64,000 nucleotides of DNA, from positions 62,001-126,000 of the forward strand of contig NC_083373.1 in assembly GCF_029542785.1 (NCBI RefSeq), in the 5' to 3' direction. Position numbers and translations under genes: made by a program. The stretch comes from Malassezia japonica. Taxonomy: Eukaryota; Basidiomycota; Malasseziomycetes; Malasseziales; Malasseziaceae. Numbering within the stretch: position 1 is the stretch's first letter; each line of letters begins with the position of its first letter. The notes beneath the pieces are model-generated. The model searched no databases. It was not told the DNA's origin and saw nothing but the letters and a program-made list of their open reading frames with translations. Shown one piece after another: positions 9,574-18,790 of the stretch.

Positions 9574-12500
9574 ATGACCGAAGGGGCCCAAGCGGTGTTC
9601 CCTGAGCACGATGGTACGTGCCCCTGCTCACCCAGTTTCGACATCCTTCCACTTTGCGAAGCAGGAAGAGGATGTGATTGCCTACTGGAACGCCATTGAC
9701 GCGTTCAAGACGTCGCTGGAGCAGCCGAAGGGCAAGAAGCCCTTCTCGTTCTACGACGGACCGCCTTTCGCGACGGGCCTGCCGCACTACGGCCACCTAC
9801 TCGCCGGTACGGTGAAGGATATCGTGACGCGCTTTGCGCACACGACCGGCCACTACGTGGACCGCCGCTTCGGCTGGGACTGCCACGGTCTTCCTGTGGA
9901 GCACGAGATCGACAAGAAGCTCGGTGTGCGCGGCAAGGACGACATCCTGAAGATGGGCATTGCGAACTACAATGCCGAGTGCCGCTCGATCGTGATGCGC
10001 TACCAGGCCGAGTGGCGCGCGACGGTGCAGCGCATGGGCCGTTGGATCGACTTCGACAATGGCTACCGCACGATGGACACCAACTTTATGGAGTCGGTCT
10101 GGTGGGTCTTCAAGCAGCTCTTTGAAAAGGGCCAGGTGTACCGCGGCCTGCGTGTCATGCCCTACTCGAACGGCCTCACCACGCCCCTGTCCAACTTTGA
10201 GGCAGGCAGCAACTACAAGGAGGTGCAAGACCCTGCCGTGACGGTCGCATTTGTGCTGAAGGACGACCCCACGACGGCATTCCTCGCATGGACTACGACC
10301 CCGTGGACCCTCCCGTCGAACCTCGCGGTGTGCGTTCACCCCGACTTTGACTACGTCAAGATCTTTGACGAGGAACGCCAGCGCAACTTCATTGTCTGCG
10401 ACAAGCTCCTGACGACCATCTACAAGGACCCGAAGAAGGCCAAGATCAAAAAGGTGGCGACCTACAAGGGCAAGGAGCTCGAGGGAATCAAGTTTGTTCC
10501 CCTCTACGACTACTTCTACGAGGAGTTCAAGGACCGTGCGTTCCGCGTGCTCGTCGACGAGTACGTCACGGCCGACACTGGTACCGGTGTCGTGCAGCAG
10601 GCGCCCGCCTTTGGTGAGGACGATTACCGCATTGCCGTCGCCAACGGCGTCATCGACAAGGAGACGCAGCCTCCGTGCCCGCTCGACGAGTCCGGCCGCT
10701 TCCTGCCGGTGGTCAAGGACTTTGCAGGCGAGTACGTGAAGGATGCCGACAAGGCCATCCAGAAAGACCTCAAGGCGCGCGACCTGCTCATTGTGCAGAG
10801 CGTCATCCGCCACTCGTACCCCTTCTGCTGGCGCTCGGGCACGCCCCTCATCTACCGCACGATCCCGGCGTGGTTCGTTCGGGTGGAGAACATCACCGAC
10901 AAGCTCAAGGAGAACAACAAACAGACGCGCTGGGTGCCGCAGGCTATCGGCGACAACCGTTTCGGCAACTGGATTGCCGCGGCGCGCGACTGGAACGTGT
11001 CGCGTAACCGCTACTGGGGTACGCCGATCCCCCTGTGGGTCAGCGATGACCTCGAGGAGATTGTGTGTATCGGCTCGATCGAGGAGCTCGAGGAGCGTTC
11101 CGGCGTCAAGGGCCTTCACGACCTTCACCGTGACCACGTCGACCAGCTCACGATCCCCTCGTCGCAGGGCAAGGGCCAGCTGCGCCGTATCGAGGAGGTG
11201 TTTGACTGCTGGTTCGAGTCGGGCAGCATGCCCTACGCGCAGGCGCACTACCCCTTTGAGAACCAGGACAAGTTCAAGGGCAGCTTCCCTGCGGACTTTG
11301 TTTCCGAGGGTCTCGACCAGACCCGTGGCTGGTTCTACACGCTGCTGATTCTCGGTACGCACCTCTTTGGCACTGCCCCGTGGAAGAACCTGATCGTCTC
11401 GGGTCTGGTGCTTGCTGCCGACGGCAAAAAGATGAGCAAGTCGCTGCGCAACTTCCCCGACCCCACGCTGGTGATTGACCGGTACGGTGCGGACGCTGTG
11501 CGCATGTACATGATCAACTCGCCGATTGTGCGTGCCGAGAACCTGCGCTTCCGCGAGGAGGGCGTGAAGGATATCATTGCCTCGGTTTTCCTGCCGTGGC
11601 TCAACAGTTTCCGCTTCTTCCTTGCGCAGGTTGTGTTGCTGAAGAAGGACACCGGCATCGACTTCCAGTACGACCCCAAGGCGGCGCTCTCGGAGAACGT
11701 CATGGACCGCTGGGTGCTTGCGCGCTGCCAGAGTCTCATCGCCTTTGTGCGCGTCGAGATGGAAAACTACCGTCTGTACACGGTGGTGCCCCGCCTCCTG
11801 ACGATGATCAATGAGCTGACGAACTGGTATATCCGCTTCAACCGCAAGCGTCTTAAGGGCGAGAACGGCGAGGCGGACACCATTGCGGCGCTGAATACGC
11901 TCTTTGAGACGCTCATGACCGTGTGCCGTACCATGTCGTCGTTCACGCCGTTCATCACCGAGAACCTGTACCAGGGCCTGCGCAAGTTCCTCCCGCCCCA
12001 GGCGGAGGGCGACGAGGTGGACTACCGCTCGGTGCACTTCCTTCCCTTCCCCGAGGTGCGCCAGGACTGCCAGGACCCCGTGATTCAGCGCCGCTTTAGC
12101 GCGCTGCAGAGCGTCATTGAGCTTGGCCGTGCGATGCGTGAGAAGAAAAACCTGCCGCTGCGTGTGCCGCTCAAGGAGCTCACCGTCTTCCACTCGGACA
12201 AGCAGTACCTCGACGACGTCCAGTCGCTCGCCGGCTACGTCGAGGAGGAGCTCAACATCCGCGACCTTGTCCTGTCGCAGGACGAGGAGCGCTGCGGTGT
12301 GCGCTTCAAGCTGCTGGCCGACTGGCCGACGCTCGGCAAGAAGCTGCGCAAGGACATGGGCAAGGTCAAGAAGGGTCTTGACCAGGTCAACTCTGCGCAG
12401 GCGAAGGAGTACATGAACACGAACCAGATCATCATTGAGGGCATCACGCTCGGCGAGGGTGACCTGCGTGCGCTGCGCTACGTCGACGAGACGGCGCTTC

Positions 12501-12853
12501 CCTCGACGGTCCTGAGTGACACCGACGGCCAGGTCGTCGTGCTGCTCGACAGTGAGGTGCATCCCGAGCTCCAGGCGGAGGGTGCGGCGCGCGATGTGAT
12601 CAACCGTATCCAGCGCCTGCGCAAGAAGGCGGGCCTGCAGCCGACCGACTCCATCGACTACTTCTACCGTTTCACCGACGGCATGGGCGAGGCGCTGGAT
12701 GAGGTGATGAAGTCGCAGTCGGACGTCTTTACGCGCAACCTGCGCCGCGTGCCCCGCCCTGCGGGCGAGCTCGCGAGCGACGCAGAAGTTGTCTTCGAAG
12801 AGGAGCAGGAGGTCAACGAGACCAAGTTCATGCTCACGCTCGTGCGTGCATAA
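9574..12853 (+). CDS. ILS1: cytosolic isoleucyl-tRNA synthetase
   Basis: A 40-nt first exon (9574-9613), a 22-nt intron and one long exon (9636-12853) give 1085 residues, the usual size for eukaryotic cytosolic IleRS. The class I motifs are intact: HIGH-type HYGH in PPFATGLPHYGHLLAGT and KMSKS in DGKKMSKSLRN. The CP1 editing domain (TTTPWTLPSNLAVCVHPDFDY) and the eukaryotic C-terminal extension are present. There is no mitochondrial presequence. It charges tRNA-Ile and edits misactivated valine. A Gcn4-type site lies just upstream. The ATG was chosen because it alone joins in frame to STSFHFAKQEEDV. Confidence 0.98.
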
Positions 12854-12857
12854 ATAG

Positions 12858-13532
12858 CTATTGTCTACTGGAACCAAAGTTGGCAAATCCCATCGCAGCC
12901 ATCATTGCCTGCTCGTCTTCGGTCTGTGCAGGCGGCGTAGGCCCTCTCTTTTGCTCTTTGCGCCGCGCACGCTCCTCGCGCCGCTGTGCGCGCTTTGCAT
13001 CGTGCTCCGCACGCTGCTCTTGGGCAATCTGGCGGATGCGTGCGTCAAAGTCGTAGCGTGCCTCGGCCGTGCGGCCAAGCGCGCGCTCCGCACGCACGGC
13101 GGCAATGCGCGCGCGGACCTGGTCGAGCGTCGAGCGCGCAGTCTGCGTCGATTGGCCGAGTTTGCGCAGGTGCATGCGGCCGTTGATGTGGTCGAGGTAG
13201 CCGACGCTGTCCTTGCACATGCGATTGCACAGCTCGCAGAAGTAGCCGGGTCCCCGCCCCTTTCCTTCCGCATTGTCGACCATACTTGTCGTGCCCAGGT
13301 TCGCATCAAGCTTCAGGTCGTCGTGCGCCTGCATCGTCTGCGTCGGTTTCGGCAGGTCGTTGCGGCGGCGGCCCATCGGCCGCTTGCCCTGCTTGATGCG
13401 CTCTTCATTCTCGACCGCACGCTCACGGTGCTCGCGATCGCGCTCGCGCGCGCGCGAGGTATACTCTTCAATGTCCCACTGCCGCCGCGAAGGGCCGACA
13501 CCCGCGCCGCCCGCCGCCGTCGCGCCTGCCAT
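12858..13532 (-). CDS. SNU23: U4/U6.U5 tri-snRNP protein Snu23 (ZMAT2)
   Basis: A single-exon 224-residue protein. It has the family features in order: RRQWDIEEYTSRARERDRE at the N terminus, a U1-type C2H2 zinc finger (YFCELCNRMCKDSVGYLDHI, then NGRMHLRKLG), the following RSTLDQVRARI helix, a long charged coil, and the conserved end MMAAMGFANFGSSRQ. Snu23 is a B-complex spliceosome component that binds near the U6 ACAGA/5' splice-site helix, of interest in a genome full of 22-nt introns. Its start is only 32 bp from the start of the divergent gene at 13565, and its stop is 4 bp from the ILS1 stop. Confidence 0.9.
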   Translation of the reverse strand: MAGATAAGGAGVGPSRRQWDIEEYTSRARERDREHRERAVENEERIKQGKRPMGRRRNDLPKPTQTMQAHDDLKLDANLGTTSMVDNAEGKGRGPGYFCELCNRMCKDSVGYLDHINGRMHLRKLGQSTQTARSTLDQVRARIAAVRAERALGRTAEARYDFDARIRQIAQEQRAEHDAKRAQRREERARRKEQKRGPTPPAQTEDEQAMMAAMGFANFGSSRQ

Positions 13533-13564
13533 GGTGGAGGGTTCTTCCTCCACACCGTGTTTGG

Positions 13565-14104
13565 ATGGGCAGTGTGAATCCGTACGTCGTGTTGCTGACG
13601 CAGTGTGCTTGCGCTGGTGAGCCGCGCCGACGCGCTGGCGAACAGTAGGTTTTGCGTCTAATCCAGGTTTCAATGCTGTGTATCAGCAGACGCTGCCCGC
13701 GGTCGACGCGCTCGCGACGCTGCACCCGGACGACCCGCAGTGCGAGCCGTACATGCAGGTCCTGCGCGAGGGCCTCACTGCGATGGAGGAGCGTACCGAG
13801 CAGATGGTGAATATGCTCTACGAGGTCGATGTCTACATGGCGCCGTCTGCAGCGCAGTCTGCGGCCGGATTCAACCCCCAGGAGGCGCTGTCGCACGTCT
13901 CGGACCTGTTTCACGTGCGTGTTTCTTCTCACCCAGAGTTACCAAGCGGAGCTGCTGGCCAAGCGCGAGCTGCTGGCCGACTATACGTGCGAGGAGATTG
14001 GCGCGCAGCAGTTTGCTGCGCAGTGGCACACGCTCGACGAGGTGCAGCAGGGCCGCAAGCAAGAGATGGATGATTTGGCCGACCTATTGGCGAATTTTGG
14101 CTAG
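13565..14104 (+). CDS. small helical protein, function unknown (four exons)
   Basis: Exons 13565-13581, 13604-13644, 13667-13914 and 13937-14104 are separated by three 22-nt introns and encode 157 residues. The joined N terminus MGSVNPVLALVSRADALANS runs into predicted helices (FNAVYQQTLPAVDALATL, REGLTAMEERTEQMVNMLYEVD) and a C-terminal helical stretch ending DDLADLLANFG. No domain is recognised; a small helical subunit of a larger complex is possible but not shown. The first exon holds just five codons and two bases. Its stop codon directly abuts the CPA1 stop. Confidence 0.68.
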
Positions 14105-15451
14105 CTACAAGCGGGCCTGGGCGCCCTGTGCGGTGCTGGCATACAAGGGCGCGCCCTGCAAGGCCTTGTAGCGCACGACCTGCTCGATATAGTCCACGAA
14201 CAAGGGGTTCGTGTCTTCAGGGCCGCCCGCGTGCTCCGGGTGGAACTGCACGCCCCACACTGGCGCCTTGGCCGTGTCCTTTGCATCCGTACGCACGATA
14301 CCTTCAATGCTCCAGTCGTTTGCGTTGATGAACCACGGCTGCCAGCCCTCGGGCCACGCATCGGGGCCGCTCTCCTCGTACGCGAGCGCGTAGCCGTGGT
14401 TCTGCGAGGTGATGTACACACGGCCCGCATCGACGCGCATGTCGCCCGAGCCGAGCGCGAGCACGGGCTGGTTGTGGCCACGGTTGCCAAACTTCATGCG
14501 GTACGCACGCAGGCCGATCGCAAGGCCGATCACTTGGTTGCCCATGCAGATGCCAAAGATGGGCTTGGTCCACTCATTGATCGCCTTGGCCACCGTCTCG
14601 ACGGCCGGGCGGATCGAGTTGGGGCTACCCGGCCCGTTGCTCAAAAAGAGGCCGTCGAACTGGTCGCGTACCGCGTTAAAGTCATAGTTCCACGGGAGCA
14701 CCGTGACGCTGACGCCCTCGCGCAGGAGCGAGCGCAGAATGTTGGCCTTGCAGCCAAAGTCGAGGAGCGCGACGTGCGCACGCGCCGCCTGCGCGCCGCC
14801 GACCGGGTGCAGCGTGTGCGGCTCCTTGACCGAGACGCGCGCCACGAGATTCTCGGCCATGGGGTCGATGTACTCGGCCGCATCCGGGACACGCTTGGCG
14901 TCGTCGCCGACGAGGAGCGCGCCGAGTGTCGAGCCCTGGTTGCGCAGGAGCGTCGTGAGCGCACGCGTGTCCACGCCTTGGATGCCCGGCACATTGTGGC
15001 GCGCGCACCAGCTCGCGAGCGACTCGTACGCCTGGAAGTGCGAGAAGCGCTCGCACAGCTCGCTCACGATCACGCCCGCGGCCTGGATGCCGCTCGACTC
15101 GAGGAAGCAGCCAACGTCCACGTCATTCGGGTGCTCGCGCGCAGAGCCCGCCGCATTGTTGTTCGGCACGCCATAGTTGCCGATCAGCGGCGTGGTAAAG
15201 GCGAGCAGCTGGCCTTGATACGAGGGGTCGGTGAGCGACTCGGTGTACGACGTAATCGACGTCGAAAACACCGTCTCGCCAAACACACTGTGCTGCGCAC
15301 CGAACGACTTGCCGTTGAACACTTGGCCGGTCTTGAGGCGGAGCGCAGCCGCTTGGGGCGTCGGCGCCGGCGACCACGTCGTGACCGTGCGCGCGGAAAG
15401 TACGGCCCGGGCCGGGCGCGTAGCGATACGAGAAAGAGAAAAAAGGGTCAT
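14105..15451 (-). CDS. CPA1: arginine-specific carbamoyl-phosphate synthase, small (glutaminase) subunit
   Basis: A single-exon 448-residue protein. An Arg/Ser-rich presequence (LFSLSRIATRPARAVLSAR) suggests mitochondrial import. The N-terminal CPSase small-chain domain (LKTGQVFNGKSFGAQHSVFGE) is followed by a class I glutaminase with the nucleophile Cys in FGICMGNQ and the His/Glu of GVQFHPEH, so the catalytic triad is intact. It makes ammonia from glutamine for the large subunit CPA2 in arginine synthesis. A short upstream frame resembling the arginine attenuator peptide ends 12 nt before the ATG and Gcn4-type sites lie further upstream, so control by arginine and by general amino-acid starvation is likely. 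Confidence 0.95.
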   Translation of the reverse strand: MTLFSLSRIATRPARAVLSARTVTTWSPAPTPQAAALRLKTGQVFNGKSFGAQHSVFGETVFSTSITSYTESLTDPSYQGQLLAFTTPLIGNYGVPNNNAAGSAREHPNDVDVGCFLESSGIQAAGVIVSELCERFSHFQAYESLASWCARHNVPGIQGVDTRALTTLLRNQGSTLGALLVGDDAKRVPDAAEYIDPMAENLVARVSVKEPHTLHPVGGAQAARAHVALLDFGCKANILRSLLREGVSVTVLPWNYDFNAVRDQFDGLFLSNGPGSPNSIRPAVETVAKAINEWTKPIFGICMGNQVIGLAIGLRAYRMKFGNRGHNQPVLALGSGDMRVDAGRVYITSQNHGYALAYEESGPDAWPEGWQPWFINANDWSIEGIVRTDAKDTAKAPVWGVQFHPEHAGGPEDTNPLFVDYIEQVVRYKALQGAPLYASTAQGAQARL

Positions 15452-15463
15452 CTTACTGAATTC

Positions 15464-15529
15464 TTAGGCAGAGATCGATTTGAACACAGAAACACAAATG
15501 TAATCGTCCCTGGTCAACTTTGTGAACAT
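15464..15529 (-). promoter_or_regulatory. candidate arginine attenuator peptide uORF of CPA1
   Basis: A 21-codon frame starts at 15529 and stops at 15464, in the CPA1 leader. Its C-terminal part, DDYICVSVFKSISA, lines up with the fungal attenuator core (yeast QDYISDHIWKTSSH): the Asp-Tyr-Ile, the aromatic-Lys pair and the Ser-rich end match. Phe replaces the usual Trp and the SDH triplet is CVS. In yeast and Neurospora this nascent peptide stalls ribosomes when arginine is high and lowers CPA1/arg-2 translation. Peptide identity is inference from alignment by eye. Confidence 0.72.
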
Positions 15530-15574
15530 CGGTCGGGAGACAGGAAGATTGAGGGCGCGCCGAGATAAGCCCCG

Positions 15575-15595
15575 CATGCTGAGTCAGCATGACTC
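15575..15595. promoter_or_regulatory. Gcn4-type palindrome in the CPA1/COY1 intergenic region
   Basis: A perfect 17-bp palindrome (catgctgagtcagcatg, 15575-15591) is centred on TGAGTCA and followed by an overlapping TGACTC (15590-15595). Both match the bZIP Gcn4/CPC1 consensus. It lies 46 bp upstream of the attenuator uORF ATG, and 33 bp before the divergent COY1 start. Confidence 0.65.
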
Positions 15596-15628
15596 GGGCG
15601 GCGCGCGCGGCGTTGGCGGCTTGCCAGG

Positions 15629-17430
15629 ATGGCGGATTTTACGTCCGTGCTCAGTGCCTGGCGCGAAATTGGGCTTGAGAAGCTCCAAAATGAGCTTGCA
15701 CACCATGCACCAACGGTGACATCAGGGCAGAAAGAGGCATTGCTGTCGCGCAAGGCGCTCGCGGACCGCACGCGCGAATTCAAGCGGCAGTCGCCCGAGA
15801 GCCAGCTCGAGGGGATCCGTGCGCTGCTCAAGGCCTACCAGGGCGAGATTGATCTCTTGACGAACCGCGCCAAGCAGGCGGAGGGCGTGGTGCTCGACGT
15901 GCACACGCGCCTTCAGCACGCTCCTGACCCGTATCCCGTATTTGAAGTGCTCGTCGTACGTACCCCTGTCTGACCCAGGACCAAACCGCGTCGGCGAACG
16001 ATACCGAGGCGCTGCGTGCGCAGCTCGCCGAGGCGCAGTCGGACCGCTCCGCGCTTCAGCAGCGCTGCGCCGCCGCCGAAGCACGCATCCGCGAGCTCGG
16101 GCAGCGCGACGCGGACGCGGCCGCGGACGCGGCCGCCCAGGCTGCCGAAGCGCGCGCCGAGGCCGAGCGGCGCATGGCCGAGCGCGAGGCGTCGCTGCAG
16201 CGCGAAGTGAGTGCGCTCCAAGGGCACCTGCGCGAGCTGCGCACGAGCCACGAGCAGGTCACTACCCAGCTCCTGCACGCATCGCAGCCCGGCGAGGGCG
16301 GCGGCGGCGAGCAAATCGATACCCTGGTCGCCGACCTGCAGAAGGCGAACGAGCGCGCAGCGCAGGCCGAGCGCCGCACGAGTGCGCTGCGCACCGAGTC
16401 CGAGCAGGCGCGGGCCGAAGAGGCGGCGGTCTACCGCAAGCACCTTGCCCAGCTCCAGGAGCGTACGCAGGCGCTGGAACACGCGCAGGCGCAGGCGCGC
16501 GAGAGCAGTGAGCAGCTGCACGCCGAGGCGCAGCGCCGCGCCGAGGCGGAGCGTCAGGCGGAGCAGCAGCGTGCCGACGCCGCCGAGCAGGAATCGGCCG
16601 CGCTGCGCCACGCGCTGGGTCAGCGCCACGACTATGACGAGATCAAGCGTGAGCTCGACGTGCTCAAGGCGGTCGAGTTTGCGGGCGAGGATGACGATGC
16701 GGCACCGGCAGAAGACGAGGGCGCGACACGCCCACTCGAGGCGCATCTCGTGCGGCGCAACCACAAGCTGCAAGACGAGCTCGCGACGCTCCGTGCGGCG
16801 CTCGCCGACCAGAAGCGCGACGCGGCCGCGGTCGAGGCGGAGCGCGACGCGCAGCGCACTCAGCTCCAGGAGCTCCAAACGCTCACAAAGCGTCTCGAGA
16901 GCGACCTGCTGAATGCTGCGCCGAAGGAGGAAGAGGCGCCGGCGGCCTCGGGGCTGCTGCCGATCGTGACGAGCCAGCGCGACCGCTTTCGCACGCGCAA
17001 CGCCGAGCTCGAGCAGGAGCTGCGCACGCAGCTCGAGTCGATGGCCGAACTGCGCGGCGAGATCAAGCGGCTCCAGGCCGACAACCTGAGCATGTACGAA
17101 AAGGTGCGCTACCTGCAAAACTTTGGCGGCAAGGTCGCTGCGCCGACGGACATGCCGTACCCCATGCAGTCCCGCGGGATGGACGCCGAGGACCCGTACC
17201 GCGCGCGGTACGAGCAGTCCATCCACCCGTTCGAGGCGTTCCGTGGCCGCGAGCAGTCGCGCGCGCTCGCGTCGCTGAGCCCGATCGACCGCCTGCTGCA
17301 CCTGCTCACCAGTGCGGTGCTCGGCAACGCGCAGATGCGGCTAGTGTTTGTGTGCTATGCGGTTATTTTACATATTCTCGTGTTTGGGATGTTGTTGGAT
17401 GCAGGGCACCGCGCCGTAGAGCCTCAATGA
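15629..17430 (+). CDS. COY1: Golgi coiled-coil membrane protein CASP/COY1
   Basis: Exons 15629-15955 and 15979-17430 (23-nt intron) encode 592 residues. Nearly all of it is coiled coil rich in Glu, Arg, Gln and Ala. The C terminus has the CASP signature: LEQELRTQLESMAELRGEIK, YEKVRYLQNF, DPYRARYEQSIHPFEAFRGR, SPIDRLLHLL, then one membrane segment (LVFVCYAVILHILVFGMLL) and a short tail. CASP/COY1 is a tail-anchored golgin-like protein of intra-Golgi retrograde transport. Its last seven coding bases overlap the end of the convergent aspartyl protease gene. Confidence 0.9.
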
Positions 17431-18722
17431 TAGACCATCAGCAACAGCAGTGCAACAAGCAGCGCGAGGGGCGGCCTCGCGTGGGCGGCCACGCCAGATG
17501 TCAGGACCGCGGGCGAGGACTCGGTGCCGTTGTTGTGCTCGTCGCGCAGCGAGGCAAGGCCTAGGCGCTTGGTCTTGCCGCCGTCAAAAATCGTATAGAC
17601 ATTTTTCATAAACGCCGCGCCGATCAGCCAGCGCGCCAGGCTGGGATCGCCGCTCAGCTCAAACAGCGCGCCGAGGCAGCGCATCTCGGACGAGTTCGTG
17701 CTCGAGGGGCCGATCACCAGCACCTCAAAGTCGGCGTGGTTCACATAGTACTGCCGGCTCCCGAACGAGAACGAGATATTCGGGCGCAGCGAGCACGGGT
17801 ACGAGTAGTGCCCGGGATTCGTGGCCATGGGCACCGCGCCGTGGATGTGCGCGTACACCGCGCGCACCGTGTCGCTCGGGCCGCCAATCATCGCGGTGCC
17901 CGAGTCAAAGCTCGCGGTCGTGTGCCCCCGAAGATGGATGCTTTTGCCGCCGACCGCGAGGCCGTCCATGGGAATGAGCCAGTGCTTGGCGTCCTCGACG
18001 TTGATGTAGTTAATGTCGCCGTCGTAGAGCGACGCGTTGGGCGCGCCCAAGGACAAGAGGCCGCCCGCGTCGCCGTACTCGGCCGTGCCCAGCGTGTTGT
18101 CGCGCTGGAGGTACAGACTAAAGACGGGCGCATCGAGATTCGCATTCTGCCAGAACGGCTTTGCGTTGATCACTGACAGGCTTTGGAACGCGAGGCCGAG
18201 GATGCCGGTAATGTTTTTCGGCAGGCTCAGGTTCGCCGCGTTGGTCACCACGCCCAGCCGCTGGCTCTGCGCGACAGCGTGCCCGATCGAGACGTGGTCG
18301 CTTCCTGCGTACCCCTTGACACTCCCGGTGGTGTACGAGAGGGAAAACTGCTCCTGATCGCGCTGAAACGTCTTGGAGTTGTGGGTGTTGTACGACTTGG
18401 ACGACAGCCAGAGGTCCGCCGAGCCCGTATCGACGATCACCGTGTGTGTATTTCCGGGTGTGCCGACGCTCAGGTGCACCGTCCACATCCCGTCGTGCCG
18501 AAAGTTGGCCAGTGACGCAGGGACGGCGCTGCGGCGCGCGATGCCTTGGGGATATTTATTCGCGACGTACTGCGCGTGTGCATCGATCCATGCTTTGAGC
18601 TCAGAACGCGACACTCGACGCTTTGGCGCAGGCCCTCGTAGCACAATACTGCTCTGCTCACACGCAACAAGCAGCGCAGCAGCGAGGCTGCACAGCCAAG
18701 CCGCCCACACCCAACGCAGCAT
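17424..18722 (-). CDS. secreted, probably GPI-anchored aspartyl protease
   Basis: A 432-residue pepsin-family protein. The ATG at 18722 gives a signal peptide (MLRWVWAAWLCSLAAALLVA). Both catalytic motifs are present: DTGSADLW and FDSGTAMI. The N-terminal part before about residue 75 fits a propeptide. The last 20 residues are hydrophobic (PPLALLVALLLLMVYH) after a Ser/Thr stretch, as expected for a GPI-anchor signal, so the enzyme probably stays at the cell surface like yapsins. Secreted aspartyl proteases of skin-associated Malassezia are known extracellular enzymes. Substrate is unknown. The 3' end overlaps COY1 by 7 bp. Confidence 0.9.
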   Translation of the reverse strand: MLRWVWAAWLCSLAAALLVACEQSSIVLRGPAPKRRVSRSELKAWIDAHAQYVANKYPQGIARRSAVPASLANFRHDGMWTVHLSVGTPGNTHTVIVDTGSADLWLSSKSYNTHNSKTFQRDQEQFSLSYTTGSVKGYAGSDHVSIGHAVAQSQRLGVVTNAANLSLPKNITGILGLAFQSLSVINAKPFWQNANLDAPVFSLYLQRDNTLGTAEYGDAGGLLSLGAPNASLYDGDINYINVEDAKHWLIPMDGLAVGGKSIHLRGHTTASFDSGTAMIGGPSDTVRAVYAHIHGAVPMATNPGHYSYPCSLRPNISFSFGSRQYYVNHADFEVLVIGPSSTNSSEMRCLGALFELSGDPSLARWLIGAAFMKNVYTIFDGGKTKRLGLASLRDEHNNGTESSPAVLTSGVAAHARPPLALLVALLLLMVYH

Positions 18723-18790
18723 GAGGAAGGGTTCGGCCGCCTCCACCCGCTGACTAAGGGCGCCCGCGAGGACACGCGTTCCTTGTGACG

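Noticed and set aside
9797..12886. 1029-codon open frame antisense to ILS1
   Set aside because: GC-rich coding DNA commonly leaves long open frames on the opposite strand. The sense frame is a full IleRS, and the antisense protein is Arg/Leu/Val/His-rich with no domain.
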